The position numbers and the translations under genes were made by a program. From contig JAEILZ010000005.1 of assembly GCA_018873225.1 (NCBI GenBank), positions 682,001-746,000 of the forward strand: DNA of 64,000 bases, in the 5' to 3' direction. Each line of letters starts with the position of its first letter. The first letter of the stretch is position 1. The DNA comes from [Phialemoniopsis] sp. UDSM-2020. Taxonomy: Eukaryota; Ascomycota; Sordariomycetes; Thyridiales; Thyridiaceae. This document shows positions 1-11,946 of this stretch, piece by piece. The notes beneath the pieces were generated by a model that had not been told where the DNA came from, did not search any database, and saw only the letters and a program-made list of their open reading frames with translations.

Positions 1-10
1 TACCTTGATC

Positions 11-3000
11 ATGGGGCGACAGAAGTCCAAGGACGCTCTCCCCGAAAACCATGTCTCGGGCCAGAGTAACCGCCCACTGTCCAAGCCTGCCCACGCGCTC
101 GCTGCCAGGGACGTTGCCGCAGAGCTCGAGGCGGATGCCTTGAGCGGCCTCTCCGTAGCCGAAGCCGACCGCCGTCTCGGAGAGTTCGGAGCGAACGAGC
201 TGGGAGAGGCCGAGGGTGTCCAGCCCATCCGCATCGTCGTCGCTCAGATTGCCAATGCCATGACTCTAGTGAGACGTTCCATTACCCCCCAATCTTGTCA
301 TAGACGTCGATTAGGCTCATTTAGAACTACGATAGGTGTTGATCCTCGCCATGGCCGTGTCCTTTGGGTTCAAGTCGTACATCGAGGGCGGGGTCATCAC
401 CTTTGTGATTCTCCTCAACGTCGTTGTCGGCTTTTTCCAAGAGTACTCGGCTGAGAAGACTATGGACTCGCTGCGGTCGCTTTCGTCGCCGAGTGCCAGT
501 GTCATTCGTGGCGGGGAGACGAAAGTCATCCCTTCTGGCCAGGTAGTCCCTGGCGATCTCGTAGAGATCAAAACGGGCGATACCATCCCTGCTGATATCC
601 GGTACGTTCTACGTTTCCAGCGCATCCATGCACATCCTAACCGACCTGTAGCTTGATTGAAGTCGTCAACTTTGAGGCTGACGAGGCCCTGCTGACCGGC
701 GAGTCCCTTCCTGTGCGCAAGAATGCCCATGACGTCTTTGACGATGCTACTGGGCCCGGTGACCGCTTGAATGTGGCTTTTAGCTCGGCCACGGTGACCA
801 AGGGCCGCGCCAAAGGCATCGTCTTTGCGACTGGTAAGTGCACCGAGATTGGTGCCATTGCGTCTGCCCTTCAGCAAAAGGACAGCAAGGTCCGCCCCGT
901 CAAGCGCAAGCCCGACGGATCTGCCAAGGCCTACCGCTACCTGGAGGCCTACACTCTCACGACGACTGACGCCATCGGCCGCTTCCTCGGCATCAACGTC
1001 GGCACGCCGCTGCAAAAGAAACTGTCGCGTCTCGCGATTCTGTTGTTCTTCTCGGCCGTCATCTGCTCCCTGATCGTGCTCGGTGCGAACAAGTTCGATG
1101 CTAAGCAAGAGGTCATCATCTACGCCGTTGCCACTGGTCTCTCTATGATCCCCGCCAGCCTGGTCGTGGTGCTGACCATCACCATGGCCGCCGGCACAAA
1201 GCGCATGGTCCAGCGCAACGTCATTGTTCGCAATCTCAAGTCGCTTGAGGCCCTGGGCGCCGTGACCGACATCTGCTCCGACAAGACCGGCACTCTGACT
1301 CAGGGCAAGATGGTCGCCCGAGGTGCTTGGGTCCCGGGCATGGGAACCTACATCGTCGAGACCTCGAGGTCGCCGTTTGACCCTACCCACGGAGACATCC
1401 ACTTCGACCCGCGCCAGCCCCGCGAGATCAAGCTGAACGACATGGCCGACCTCGCCAACAACAACGTGGATGCCAAGGACCTGCTCTCGCAGAGTAAGGC
1501 AGCTCTGATGCAGTTCCTCCGCGTCGCCTCCCTTGCCAACATTGTCACGGTCGCCAAGAATCAGGACGGTGAGTGGCACGCTAGAGGCGATCCTACCGAG
1601 ATTGCTATTCAGGTTTTCGCCTCGCGTTTCAACTGGAACCGGCTGGGCCTCGTCAGCGACGACGGCGACGGGCAGTGGACCCAGATGGCCGAGCTACCCT
1701 TTGACTCTGACGTGAAGCGCATGTCTGTCGTCATGAGAGAGAACCAGTCGGGCAAGCTCTTCGCCTTCAGCAAGGGCGCCGTGGAGCGCGTCATCGACGC
1801 CTGCACTACCTACTGTGCTGGTGACTCTAAAGAGACTACACCGATGAGCGACGATTTCCGGCAAGAGTTGCTCCAGAACATGGAGGTCTTCGCCGCCCAA
1901 GGACTTCGAGTCCTGGCCCTTGCCTCCAAGCCTTACTCCGGGAACCTAAAGAAGGGCGATGATGTCGACCGTGCTTCGGTGGAGAGTGACTTAGTGTTTC
2001 AGGGGCTCATCGGTCTCTATGATCCGCCCCGTGTCGAGTCGGCTCCTGCTGTCCGTGCTTGCCATGAAGCTGGAATTTCTGTTCACATGCTTACCGGAGA
2101 CCACCCGCAAACCGCAAGGGCCATTGCTATTGAGGTTGGAATACTGCCTTCTCGCATGGATCTGGTGGCTTCTGACGTGGCCGAAGCCATGGTCATGACT
2201 GCTGCCCAGTTTGATGCTCTGTCGGACGAGGAAGTTGATAACCTCCCCGTTCTGCCGCTGGTCGTTGCTCGGTGTGCCCCCAACACCAAGGTGCGCATGA
2301 TTGAGGCCCTTCACAGACGCAAGAAGTTCTGTGCCATGGTAAGATGATTTCCGCCGCATACCTCGACTGTGACTAACGTGATCATAGACTGGAGATGGCG
2401 TCAACGACTCTCCCTCCCTTCGCCGCGCAGACGTCGGCATCGCCATGGGCCAGTCAGGCTCCGACGTTGCCAAGGAGGCTTCGGATATCGTCCTCAGCGA
2501 CGACAACTTTGCTTCCATCGTCGCTGCCATTGAGGAGGGACGTCGAATTTTTGACAACATCCAAAAGTTCGTCCTCCACGTGCTGGCCGAGAACATCGCT
2601 CAGGCCGGCACGCTTCTGGTCGGCCTGGCCTTCAAGGACAAGACCGGATTCTCCGTGTTCCCTCTGGCCCCCGTCGAAATCGTCTGGATCATCATGGCCA
2701 CCTCGGGCATGCCCGACATGGGCCTCGGCTTCGAGCGTCCAGTCCCAGACATCATGAAGCGTCCTCCTCAGTCTCTCAAGACGGGCATCTTCACCTTGGA
2801 ATTCTTCATGGACATGTTTGTCTACGGCCTGTGGATCACGGCTCTGTGCCTGGGTGCCTTTGTCCTGCGCATCTACGCCTGGGGCAAGGGTAATCTCGGC
2901 GAGGGCTGCAACGACCACTACACCGACCAGTGCGAGGACGTCTTCCGCGCCCGCGCCACGACCTTCGCCTGCCTGACCTGGTTCGCCCTGTTCCTGGCCT

Positions 3001-3434
3001 GGGAGATGATCGACCGCCGCCGCTCCTTCTTCCGCATGCAGCCCGGGTCCAAGCTGTACCTCACGCAGTGGGTGCACGACATCTGGCGCAACCAGTTCCT
3101 CTTCTGGGCCGTCATGCTCGGCTTCGTCACGCTCTTCCCGCTGCTGTACATCCCCGTCATCAACAAGGTCGTCTTCAAGCACATGGGCATCAGCTGGGAG
3201 TGGGCCATCGTCTTCATCGCCGCGGGCCTCTTCTTCGCCGGCGCCGAGGCCTGGAAGTGGGCCAAGCGCGTGTACTTCAGGCGCCAGTCCAAGAAGGAGA
3301 GTGGTATCAGCTGGAAGGAGACGGACGTGGAGCAGCGCGTCTTTGGGGACTATCTTGGTCTTACATCCTCTGTGGACACGCGCACCGGGCCCGTCATCGA
3401 AAAGACTGTCGCCCCGAGCCAGCCAGTGGATTGA
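11..3434 (+). CDS. ENA1: ENA-type (type IID) sodium/potassium P-type ATPase
   Basis: Plasma-membrane P-type ATPase expected to export Na+ (and K+) at the cost of ATP, giving salt and alkaline-pH tolerance. Four exons: 11-268, 336-601, 652-2338 and 2388-3434, total 3258 nt, 1085 residues, the usual ENA length. Visible motifs in order: LLTGES of the actuator domain (about residues 188-193), DKTGTLTQG with the phosphorylated Asp near residue 385, FSKGAVERV in the nucleotide-binding domain, MLTGDHPQTARAIAIEVG, and TGDGVNDSPSL restored across the third intron. The stretch after the catalytic DKTGT and the PDMGLGFERP segment are typical of fungal ENA pumps rather than SERCA or PMCA. The start at base 11 is the first in-frame ATG and fits the short ENA N-terminus, but it lies at the window edge, so an upstream exon cannot be excluded. 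Intron 2 has a clear CCTAAC branch site. Confidence 0.93.
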
Positions 3435-4238
3435 CTATGCAGGGGCGGGAAGCCCCGTTGCACGTATGTGCAGGCGGTCGAGGGTGTCGGTGAGTGCGAG
3501 GGTGTGCTTGCTCTCACCCTGTCCTCGAGTAGGTGGATGCGTGAGCCGGGTGAGCGGCCCATGCAAGGTAAGTATCGTGTAGTGTGGGGAGAGATTAGGA
3601 GTGAACGTATCGCCAGCCTGGTCAAGACAGCTTCTGTCTACGATGTGACTCTGGCATCCTGTGAATTGCAACTCGTGGCAGGCAGGAGGCTGGCAATGTG
3701 GTATGATGTGGGAGTGGTTTCCAGCAGATTTAGCTATACTAGCTCAAGACAAGTTTCAATTCCTGGAAAGCTGAGCTTGCACTTGTGCCATTGTGATCAA
3801 TGTCGGTTGCTGCTGGTTGTTAGCAGAATACATTATGGCGTACTTAGGAATATGACATCGATGTCTGGTGTTGGCCCCAGTTTAACCGGGGGGAGGAGAA
3901 GCGGGTGAGTGACTCCACACGATCTCGGAGTTGGGTCTCCGTGCCTTCTAGTTCGCAAGCACCACCCTCGCATGAGAACTTATAAGAACTTATAAGAATC
4001 TAGACCTCTTGACACCGTATGACTTTCAAAATGGCAAGGACAACGTTAATTTCAACATCACAAGATCCCATGCTCAGTCGCTGCTCCAATGGCCTCAATG
4101 CTTTGCAAAACACCCTAGTAGTCTCACATTACATAAGCCAAAGTGTTCGGCATGAGCTAGAGAAGCATTTAGTTTCTGACTCTTTTGAAATATGAGTGGG
4201 TTTTGGAATCACGGTTCGAATAAGACAACCTCGATCGG
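3435..4238. other. Intergenic region between ENA ATPase and Zn2Cys6 gene
   Basis: No supported gene. It holds the 3' end of the ATPase transcript and the upstream region of the regulator. A perfect tandem of the 10-mer AACTTATAAG lies at about 3977-3996; its CTTATAAG core is palindromic and TATA-like. The short open frames here have no recognisable protein features. Confidence 0.6.
3977..3996. repeat. Tandem AACTTATAAG x2, TATA-like
   Basis: Two head-to-tail copies of AACTTATAAG, about 240 bp upstream of the Zn2Cys6 start. This could be core-promoter TATA sequence or a chance duplication; no known factor is assigned. Confidence 0.45.
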
Positions 4239-6178
4239 ATGGAGACTCGACCTGGCAAGAATCTGGCGTAAGTCAAACCCTCTCGGTAACCCTCCCAGCA
4301 CATGAGCACCTGACTAACGGATATCATCAGATGCAAACGCTGTCAGTACAAAAAGGTGGCTGTCTCTACTGTCAGCAACCCGTAATGTCTATGACTAACA
4401 TATACGAAGCTCAAATGCTCGCGGAGTGTACCCTGCGACAAGTGCCAAAAGGCAGGCCAGACGTGCGAATACCGCAATGTAGACCGGAAGAGGCGGCCCG
4501 CTTCACAGGATCAAGTGGTTGCGCTGCAGGATCGAGTGACTTGGCTGGAAGCCTTCATCGCCGACTTGCAGAATGCATCGCCAGACGAGCGAGAAGCCAA
4601 ATTGCAGGCGATTACTCTGCCAACTTCTTCGACAGCTTTGCCACCAACGGCAGCACCATCCACATCTGTATCTCCTAGCCTCGGCCACCTCCTGACAGGC
4701 AGTGGCGGATCACCGCCTTATCACGGCGCAACGAGCATCTACCAGGTCCAGATTGATTACGAGCGGTCAGCCGAGAACAGCCAGTTGAGCCCTCCGTCCT
4801 CGAGCGAACCCTTCACCAGCACAGATCATGTCTTGCAGCACTTCGGCATCGACATAGACGCTGAGATAGTCACGCAGTCCCTCGTCCAATTCTTCAAGTG
4901 GCAGTACACAAACTTCATGTTCGTCTACAGAGACGCCTTTCTCCGGGACCACTTTGGCGACCGCGCAGGTAGCAAATACTGGTCACCCTCCCTTCTCTTA
5001 TCCATCTGCGCACTGGGATCTCTGATGCTGCCGGATGGCGGGGGGAAAGAGCTGGGTGAGCAATTCTACGGTGCGGCAGAGAGCATAGCAATGGTGACTG
5101 GCTTGACGCGCCCGTCCATCCCCACGGTCCAGACGTTCCTGTGTCTGGCATTCTACGAGATTGGCTTGGGCAACTTGTCCAAGGGCTGGGCCTACTCAGG
5201 CATCGCCTTCCGCGTGGCCCAAGACTTGGGCTTCCAAAAGGACCCAGAGCTGTGGACATCCCACAGCTCCTCACCCATCACCCACGAGGACGTCGAAGTG
5301 CGCCGGCGCATCTACTGGGGCTGCTACGTCTCCGACAAGCTCGTCAGCCTCATCCTCGGCCGGCCCGTGCACCTGTTGTACGACGAAGCACAGGTCAAGG
5401 AGCTTGAGACACAACCGTAGGTCCAAACACGCTCCACTCCCTTCATCCCCTTACAACCATCAGAGCCAGATGCTGAATCCCCAGCCAGAGACCCGCCCTT
5501 CATCCAGCCCTGGCGCTCCGTCGGCTTTGACGACGACACGAAGAGCCAGCCGCAGTACGCCGACACGTCCATGATCCCGTACATCAAGGAGCAGATCCGC
5601 CTCTCGCGCATCATCGAGCACATGCTAGGCACCATCTTCTCTGCGAAAGCGGACCTAGACCCTCTCGCCCGCCGGCAAGGGCTCGACCGCCTCAACATCG
5701 ACCTCGCAGCCTGGAAGTCGGAGCTGCCCGGCTGGGCCGACTTCAACACGTGGGAGTTCATCGACGAGCCGCTGAAGCCTAGTACGGCCGCGCTGCAGTA
5801 AGTGATTGGCATTCCTAGACACTCTGATATATTGAGAAGCAGGCCACTCACAATGATATGAACAGTCTGCTCTACAACAGCACCCGAATCGCCCTGAATT
5901 ATAACGAAGCAGTGCAACCAGGTGGCGATGGCTTCAGAGACCGAGCCCGCGAAACATGCCTCAAATCAGCAACTGAGATTGCCTCTATCCTCCGTCGGTA
6001 TCGCCACCAGTACGGGCTAAGATATGCACCCCTAGTCATCGTCTATGCAATGGCTCAGGCGATCCGCACGATCAAGGCCTTGGGCACGGCAGAAGAGGCG
6101 AGCAATCTTGCGGAGGCGATGTCTGAATGCTTAAGCACATGGCTACTGGCCGAAAAGGTTATGAAGAGAAGGCTATGA
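4239..6178 (+). CDS. Zn2Cys6 (GAL4-type) transcription factor with fungal-specific middle domain
   Basis: Nuclear DNA-binding regulator. Five exons: 4239-4267, 4331-4355, 4410-5416, 5489-5797 and 5866-6178, total 1683 nt, 560 residues. Splicing restores a complete binuclear zinc cluster with Cys 11, 14, 21, 27, 30 and 37 (spacing 2-6-5-2-6). A basic linker (DRKRRP) and a short heptad-like segment (VVALQDRVTWLEAF) for dimerisation follow. The fungal-specific middle domain comes next, recognisable by FMFVYRDAFLRDHFG, a GLTRPSIPTVQ...KGWAYSGIAFRVAQDLGF block and RRRIYWGCYVSDKL. The start at 4239 is chosen because only this ATG puts the zinc-cluster frame in register across the first intron; the ATG at 4192 does not. 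The middle domain resembles NirA-like regulators of nitrogen use, but the target genes cannot be told from sequence. The C-terminus after the middle domain is short. Confidence 0.9.
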
Positions 6179-6711
6179 TGGACAGCACTTAGCGATATAC
6201 GTTTACCGGCAAGCTCCAAATGCTACGAAGTCGTCTGATACGGGTAGCGAGAGTGCTATACTCTGGGTAGTCGGTGATAGATAACCAACACGCGATGGAA
6301 GCAGAGCAGCACTCACCCGCTTTTCGGTCCGAAACACACTTGATTGATCTTGTTTATTCGACAAGTAGCTCAAGATGCCACAATAGTTCTAAAGCAGATA
6401 ATTACAGAAATACAGGACACTGATCACCAGTGACAGTCTGGGTATGATACCGAGCAAGCAATTTTTCCCTGGCTCTAGCAAACAAATTTTCCATTACTCC
6501 GTAGCCCAGTCCAGCGCCCTTGAACAAAACATCGTCCGTCAAAGGCATCGCAACAAATTTGTAAAATACAGGTCGTAACGGGGGTCATATAGGATGTAGC
6601 CCACGGTAGATAGGGCATTTTGATCGAGTCCACAGATTCCATTTTGACTGGAGAACATCCCATGTGCCGAGGTGGATATGCGCACACAGTATGGAGGGAG
6701 TGGAGGATCGT
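6179..6711. other. Convergent 3' intergenic region
   Basis: About 530 bp between the stop codons of the Zn2Cys6 gene (+) and the F-box-like gene (-). Nothing beyond presumed 3' UTRs is visible. Confidence 0.6.
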
Positions 6712-8214
6712 TCAAAGGTCGTCGAAGTCGAAATAGTCCATCGTGCTGTGAAACTCGCCGCACTTAGAGCAAATGTCCTCCTCGTCGCTGTCATCCCAGA
6801 GATCGACGACATCCTCAATCGGGTAGCCAGAGAAACGGTCAAACTCCCTCCAGTCGCGCTCGTTGGAGTCGCTCGACACAGGCACACGCTTCCAGATGGT
6901 CTTGCGCTTGCAGTAGCGAGACTCTGGGTGACCAGTCTCTTCAGGTGCGGGCGGCATCTCAACGAGTTCATGGGCGTGGTGGTGATCCGAATGGGCAATG
7001 CTGTGGGCCGCCGCCTCGGCGGCGCTGCTAGATGCGGCAGCCGCACCGGCAGCGCCACCAGCGGCCTGGGCGGCGTTCTTTGCGTCGCGCATAGCCTTGC
7101 GGTAAGCACGCATGACCTTGGGGACGAAGTTATAGCCCTGAAGCGGTCTCAGGCAGTTGCGGAGCTGAAGGTAGGCTGGAGTGCCGTCCAGGAGGAGGCC
7201 GTCGTCCTTGATCATGCCAGCAAGGTCAGCACTGGCTTTCATGCCGACCTCGCAGCTAGGGAGGCCGCAGACAATCAGCTCATTGAGGGTGCAGCCCAGG
7301 TCATGAGCAGCAACCTCGTGCAGGTTGCTGTCCGAGTACGGCAGGAAGTACTCCGGGAAGCTCACGAAGTCGAGACGCATGGTGTCCAGGTTGGGGAAGA
7401 GACGAGGCCTGGTGCCGTTCTTCTCGTTCTTCGGGTCATAAGGGGGGCGGAGAGCGGACAGAAAGTCAATCAGCTGGGTCCAGGCATAGCAGTGGAAACC
7501 CTTGCGGGCAAACGAGTTCTCCTTGGGGCGGCGCTGAACGCGGAGGGCGACATCCTTCTTCAGGGTGGGGTGGTAGTCCTTGTCAAGCTTATGCTTTCGA
7601 GGCTCATCGTCATAGAATTGGGCAATGACGCGGAGATTGACGTGCTTGATGTTGCTGCGAAAGGCAAAATCCACGTCGGCAAACTTGAGAAGCGCCTGGG
7701 GCGTAGTGAAGACAAAGGTATTGTTATTCCAGAAGGACTTGATGGCCTCAACACGAAAGGCTCTGCAGGAGGACAGGAAGCCAAGAGCGACCTGCCTGCT
7801 TCGGAACTTCTCTTGGATGGTGATGTTCTCCGGCTTGGTGGGGGAGAGGGGATCGACCAGGGGCTCAGAGCTAGTCATGGCATAGTGAATGATGCGGAGC
7901 AGAATCTCTGCGGGCAGGCGTGGCAGCTTGGTGTTAGCGGTGTCAATGCTTGCAGCTGCAGTCGAGGCCCGGGTTCGTCGGGTGCTCTGACGGCGTGGAG
8001 TGGACTGTTGAGGTTCGAGACCAAGCTCGACGAGGCGATTAGAAACCTCCGGAGACCAAGCAATACCGTGCTCTCGGAGAAGTTGCTTCAAGTGCATGTT
8101 CTCATCCTCAAGGTTCTTGTTCTTGCGGCGGAGAGGTTCATTGTAGGCGATCCTGGCCTGCTCGTCCTGATCACGGCCTTCCCATGGGAAGATAATCTTG
8201 AAGAGGATCAGCAT
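6712..8214 (-). CDS. F-box-like domain protein
   Basis: Single-exon gene of 500 residues. An N-terminal heptad-like segment (about residues 25-50) is followed by a basic STPRRQSTRRTR stretch and then an F-box-like motif around residues 96-113 (LPRLPAEILLRIIHYAM). F-box proteins usually recruit substrates to SCF ubiquitin ligases through Skp1. No WD40 or leucine-rich repeat is obvious in the C-terminal part, so a substrate cannot be suggested. Odd features are an Ala-rich run and a His-rich patch (HSDHHHAHE) near residue 410, an acidic segment (DLWDDSDEEDICSKC), and a C-terminal CxxC. The opposite strand carries a long open frame over the whole gene; this is a codon-bias shadow. Similar proteins are usually annotated only as F-box domain proteins in Sordariomycetes. 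Confidence 0.8.
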   Translation of the reverse strand: MLILFKIIFPWEGRDQDEQARIAYNEPLRRKNKNLEDENMHLKQLLREHGIAWSPEVSNRLVELGLEPQQSTPRRQSTRRTRASTAAASIDTANTKLPRLPAEILLRIIHYAMTSSEPLVDPLSPTKPENITIQEKFRSRQVALGFLSSCRAFRVEAIKSFWNNNTFVFTTPQALLKFADVDFAFRSNIKHVNLRVIAQFYDDEPRKHKLDKDYHPTLKKDVALRVQRRPKENSFARKGFHCYAWTQLIDFLSALRPPYDPKNEKNGTRPRLFPNLDTMRLDFVSFPEYFLPYSDSNLHEVAAHDLGCTLNELIVCGLPSCEVGMKASADLAGMIKDDGLLLDGTPAYLQLRNCLRPLQGYNFVPKVMRAYRKAMRDAKNAAQAAGGAAGAAAASSSAAEAAAHSIAHSDHHHAHELVEMPPAPEETGHPESRYCKRKTIWKRVPVSSDSNERDWREFDRFSGYPIEDVVDLWDDSDEEDICSKCGEFHSTMDYFDFDDL

Positions 8215-9627
8215 ATTCCAGGGCGAAAATTAGTTCAAGCGAGAGGACTTACTCGGCGAGATGGCGCTGCCATCGTGGAGTTTAGCGTGCGGCAGATGCG
8301 GTGGAATTGAAGGTGGATCTGCGACAGGATGATTCTGAGAGGTAGAGAAAAAGAGAACGAGTAGGCCGAAACAGGGCCCAGGACGGATTGATGTTCCGAT
8401 GACGAGGACGAGGGCGAAGACGGATGATGACCGTTGAGTGATGGGGATGATGAGGATGAGAGTGTTGGCTCACTGATGCTGCTGCTGGAGGTGGGCCAGG
8501 ACCCCTCAAAAAGTCAAAGTCAGAATGGGATGCAGAGTGAAGCTGATGCAGTGGCAGGAGCAGGGGAGCACCACACTCACTGCACCTGCTGTTAGTCACT
8601 AAGCTCGTCGCAAAACCCCACCTGGAAACAGCGAGCTCATGCGCGTCCAAACTTGCAGGAGTGATCGGACGCGATCGTGGACACGTGATGGTGGAACGCG
8701 AAAAAGAAAAGGGCAGGCAATTTTGCGCGTTTGGAGGAAAAGAAAAGTGAGAGGGGATTACGAGCTGGATGTGATTCAGAGTTGAAACCGGACACTTTGG
8801 CCATCCATCACCATCTGATCATATGCTTTCTCGCAACGAAAGATAAGTAAGTACTAGGTAGGTACGGACTACTAGGCCTGGTGGGGGCCAGAATTAGCAT
8901 GGAGCTTGGGAGGCGGGGGATCCTCTGCCGATATGCTTAGTGTTGGCCTTATGAGTCTGGGGGTGGGTGGTGGTCACCACTTCTTATGGGTTTCAAGAAG
9001 ACAAAGAGCTCAGTCCGTTAGCTAACCTTCTTTATGTATTTGGAGGTTCCAGTGTCTGACAAGGGCATTGTGACGGAGAAAGGATGGAGCCGTCGCTTCA
9101 TCACACCCAACCAAGTAGCGCTGCTCTGGGGTCACATCTGGGCGTGGGGTTTGGGTGTAATCGGCTTCTTCCTGTCACCACATGCCTACAACGTACACTG
9201 CCCAGGTGAGGTGTGATTGACGGAGGCCACTGATTTCCCAAACAGCATACTGGCAAATAAAGCAAGCTGACATTGCTGGCTGGATCATCCCATTGCTTAG
9301 GGATTTCGACCGTGGACTGTGCTGAAAAGGAAGAGGGAAACACATTGGTGGGATTCTCTAGCTGAAAACAAACCCATGGATGCGACACGGACACGGACGA
9401 GGAGCTGTGCAGCACCTGCATGAGCTCCGTTGCGACCCGAGCTCAATTAGACGGTCTAGACCGTACCGTGGACTCTTAAAGCTGGTCTGAGTTGCTCATC
9501 AAGCCAATTGGCAGAGTTCAGCACTTTTAGAAGCTGGGCATACGCCATGCCATCATGAACAAATGCTGGGGCGGCTTTGGTGCCCACTTACATGACAAAC
9601 AGACAAAGTATTTAACATAAAATGGAA

Positions 9628-9635
9628 GATCGATC
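9628..9635. promoter_or_regulatory. Candidate light-response (GATC-type) element
   Basis: Palindromic GATCGATC about 520 bp upstream of the bli-3-like ATG. In Neurospora the White Collar complex binds GATC/GATCGA-containing elements in light-induced promoters, including those of bli genes. The link here rests only on motif and neighbour, so it is an inference. Confidence 0.35.
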
Positions 9636-9980
9636 AGACAGGTAGCCTAATCCCTTTTCAAATACCCGCTGCATGGAGAAGATTGCCGTAGCGCTTGCTA
9701 TGTGCTGTTTTCTCCGTGCGCGTGGCTTGCTAATTGATCGGCAGCAGCTACATTCTACACTGAGATCGCACCCGCACCGTGGAGACCAGCTTGCTTTGAC
9801 GTCATGATGGCGACAAGCAATCAGAACCACTCAACCACTCCCTGCAATAACCACCTGTCCATGATGACATTGGATACGCGAACGCATGTCCTAGGACGGG
9901 TAGCACCAGGGCAACACAAGAGCTACCCGGCAATGATGGCAGGCGGGGAGTTAGGTCCAGGACAGATCCAATTGCCTACT

Positions 9981-9988
9981 TATAAGAG
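9981..9988 (+). promoter_or_regulatory. TATA-like box of the bli-3-like gene
   Basis: TATAAGAG about 170 bp upstream of the ATG, on the coding strand, at a plausible distance for a gene with a leader of roughly 120-140 nt. Confidence 0.4.
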
Positions 9989-10152
9989 AGCATCATCATC
10001 TTGCTCAACCAAGCTAGCTCTCTGTTCAAAATACTTGACACTTCCCTCCAATTGATGCACGTCAAACTGTGATAATATCAGGAGCTTTACAATAATTCAC
10101 TACCTCATTCAAGACACCTCAGTCCTACAGTATCCTACCAGAAAAACCAATC

Positions 10153-10828
10153 ATGTCTTTCTCCAACACTAACACCGGCGACAAGCCCGCCGACCCCTAC
10201 AAGGCTGCCAACCTCGATGAGCAGGTGACGCTCGACCAGAAGATTGAGGACCTCACAGAGTTCATCTCATCGTGCAAGTTCGGCATGATGACCACCCGGG
10301 ACTCTAGCAGTGGCTGCCTCGTCTCAAGATGCATGGCTTTGGCCGCAAAGGTACGTGATCATCGGACCTCTCCCCGGGTTTCCGTCATTTACTAACTCTA
10401 CCCTCCAGGAGACCGGCGGCATTGACCTCCTCTTCCACACAAACACAGAGTCCCACAAGACGGACGAGCTCAAGAGCGACCCCCACATCAACATCTCGTT
10501 CCTCAACGTCTCGGGCGAGTGGGCCTCGGTGTCCGGCGAGGCCTCGATCGTCACGGACCGCGCCCTCGTCAAGCAGCACTACAGCCCCTCGCTCAAGGCC
10601 TGGCTCGGCGACCTCGGCGATGGCGTCCACGACGGCGGCGAGAACGACCCCCGCATCGGCGTCATCCGCGTCAAGACCAACACGGCCACCTACTCCATCG
10701 TCAGCAAGAACATCATCAGCCGCGCCGTCGAGGTCGCCCAGGGCGCCGTCACGGGCAAGCCCGCCTCGGTCAACAAGCTGCGCGAGGTCAGCGAGTCCGA
10801 GGTCAAGCAGTGGCGTTCTTCTCACTAG
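10153..10828 (+). CDS. bli-3: Blue-light-inducible protein Bli-3 homologue, PNPOx-like flavoprotein
   Basis: Small protein of the pyridoxamine-5'-phosphate-oxidase-like split-barrel superfamily (general stress protein 26 type), which usually binds FMN and is cytosolic. Two exons, 10153-10350 and 10409-10828, total 618 nt, 205 residues; the 58-bp intron has a CTAAC branch and joins AAK to ETGG. Recognisable segments are SCKFGMMTTRD, RCMALAAKETGGIDLLFHTNTESHKTDEL, INISFLNVSGEWASVSGEA and the C-terminal GKPASVNKLREV, all typical of the fungal Bli-3 family. In Neurospora the orthologue is strongly blue-light induced, but its biochemical reaction is not established. The coding sequence is GC-rich and highly biased, which fits strong expression. 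Confidence 0.9.
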
Positions 10829-10950
10829 AGGGAGCCGTCTAGCACTGCCGCTGGAGGGCCACCTGTCCCTCTGCTGGGATCTTCCTGTTGTGTATAATAG
10901 CCCAAACATAATTTCGAAATGACCTTTTGAAAACCGTAAAATTATCATCT

Positions 10951-11946
10951 CTATTGCGTGTGGTATTGTGCCTTCCATATCCTGTCCCAGTTATCCTTGT
11001 CGACCGCAAACTCCCTCACAAAGTCATGCTCGAGCTCGTGCGTCCTGTTGCCCAGCAGCACCAGACTGTGCAGCGGCGGGCCCAGCTTGTCGTCGGCATC
11101 GCACAGCTCCTTCAGCGTGCCCGCGACGAACGTCTCCTCCTTGCCGCCCACCCTCGCCGCGCCGATGGCCAGGCTGTCGGGGCCGTACGCATCCTGCTTG
11201 CGGTCCTCCTCTACCTCGAGCATCTGCCTGGCGCAGGTGCCCACGCTCATGTACCGCGGCGGCTCGTAGACTATCCTGCCCCGGGCCATGCTCTCCAGGT
11301 TGGGCTCCTTGACCTTGATGTCGAGCAGCACGAGCGTGTGCAGGCCGATGTCCCGGTTCTCTTTGACGCGGTCGTAGAAGCTCGCGGGCCGCCAGTTGTC
11401 GGTGAAGAAGACCATGGAGACAGTTTGGCCAAAGTTGTAGAGCTGCAGGCCGCAGGCGCCGATGCCGGACATGATGGAGGCGTTGGGGACGGTGCGGACG
11501 GGGATCTGGAGCTCGCGCGCGCGGAGGACAATGTCGGTATGTGTGGTGGCACTGGAAATATGCAAGATTGATTAGCTATACGTGTTTGCCATGGGCCTAG
11601 GTCGCGCGAAGAGCCTACCCGAAGGGATCGCCAACGACTAGGAAGGCGACGTCTTCCGTCTGGGCGTCGCGGAGGATCTCATCGCTGTTCGACTCGACCA
11701 TCTCGCGGTCGGCTATCGTAACAGACCGGCCATAGTATTTCTCCTGCACGCTCAAGTGTCAGTTTTGTTGCGTTCTTCCTCGCTTGTCGCATCCAACCTG
11801 GCGGCACGTACAAGGACATCCTGGTTCACGAGCAGAATGCTGGTGTACGCCTCGAGATACACCCTTGACGCCTTTTTCACCACCTCTAGGCCCTTGACCG
11901 TGATGTCGGTCTCGTCCGAGAGACCGAGGCCGACTAGGTACAGCAT
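10951..11946 (-). CDS. DPH5: Diphthine methyl ester synthase (diphthamide biosynthesis)
   Basis: AdoMet-dependent methyltransferase that converts the modified histidine intermediate on elongation factor 2 to diphthine in the cytosol. Three exons on the minus strand: 11812-11946, 11619-11743 and 10951-11551, total 861 nt, 286 residues, close to yeast Dph5. The N-terminal [20 protein letters not shown] is the family signature. Splicing restores [35 protein letters not shown] (the AdoMet-site GDPF motif crosses intron 2), and then [19 protein letters not shown] and [21 protein letters not shown]. The final intron has a GTAGGC donor and lacks a textbook branch site, but the join is in frame and exactly fits the family. 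Divergent from SNU23 across about 420 bp. Confidence 0.96.

Larger units (their letters stand above)
8215..10152. other. Long intergenic region upstream of bli-3-like and F-box-like genes
   Basis: About 1.9 kb between the divergent starts of the F-box-like gene (-) and the bli-3-like gene (+). No protein-coding gene is supported. It contains a TATA-like element near 9981 and a GATCGATC at 9628-9635, both listed separately. Short open frames at 9034-9216 and 9804-10055 lack any recognisable feature. Confidence 0.55.

Noticed and set aside
317..1579. 420-codon minus-strand open frame inside the ENA ATPase gene
   Set aside because: Antisense shadow of an intact, motif-rich ATPase; composition rich in Gly/Asp/Arg typical of reverse-frame reading.
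4192..4267. ATG at 4192 as start of the first Zn2Cys6 gene
   Set aside because: Using it with the strong GTAAGT donor puts the zinc cluster out of frame; the ATG at 4239 keeps frame.
6664..8310. 548-codon open frame on the plus strand opposite the F-box-like gene
   Set aside because: It mirrors the real gene's codon positions, has no recognisable domain, and disappears if the antisense protein is real; it reflects GC-biased third positions.
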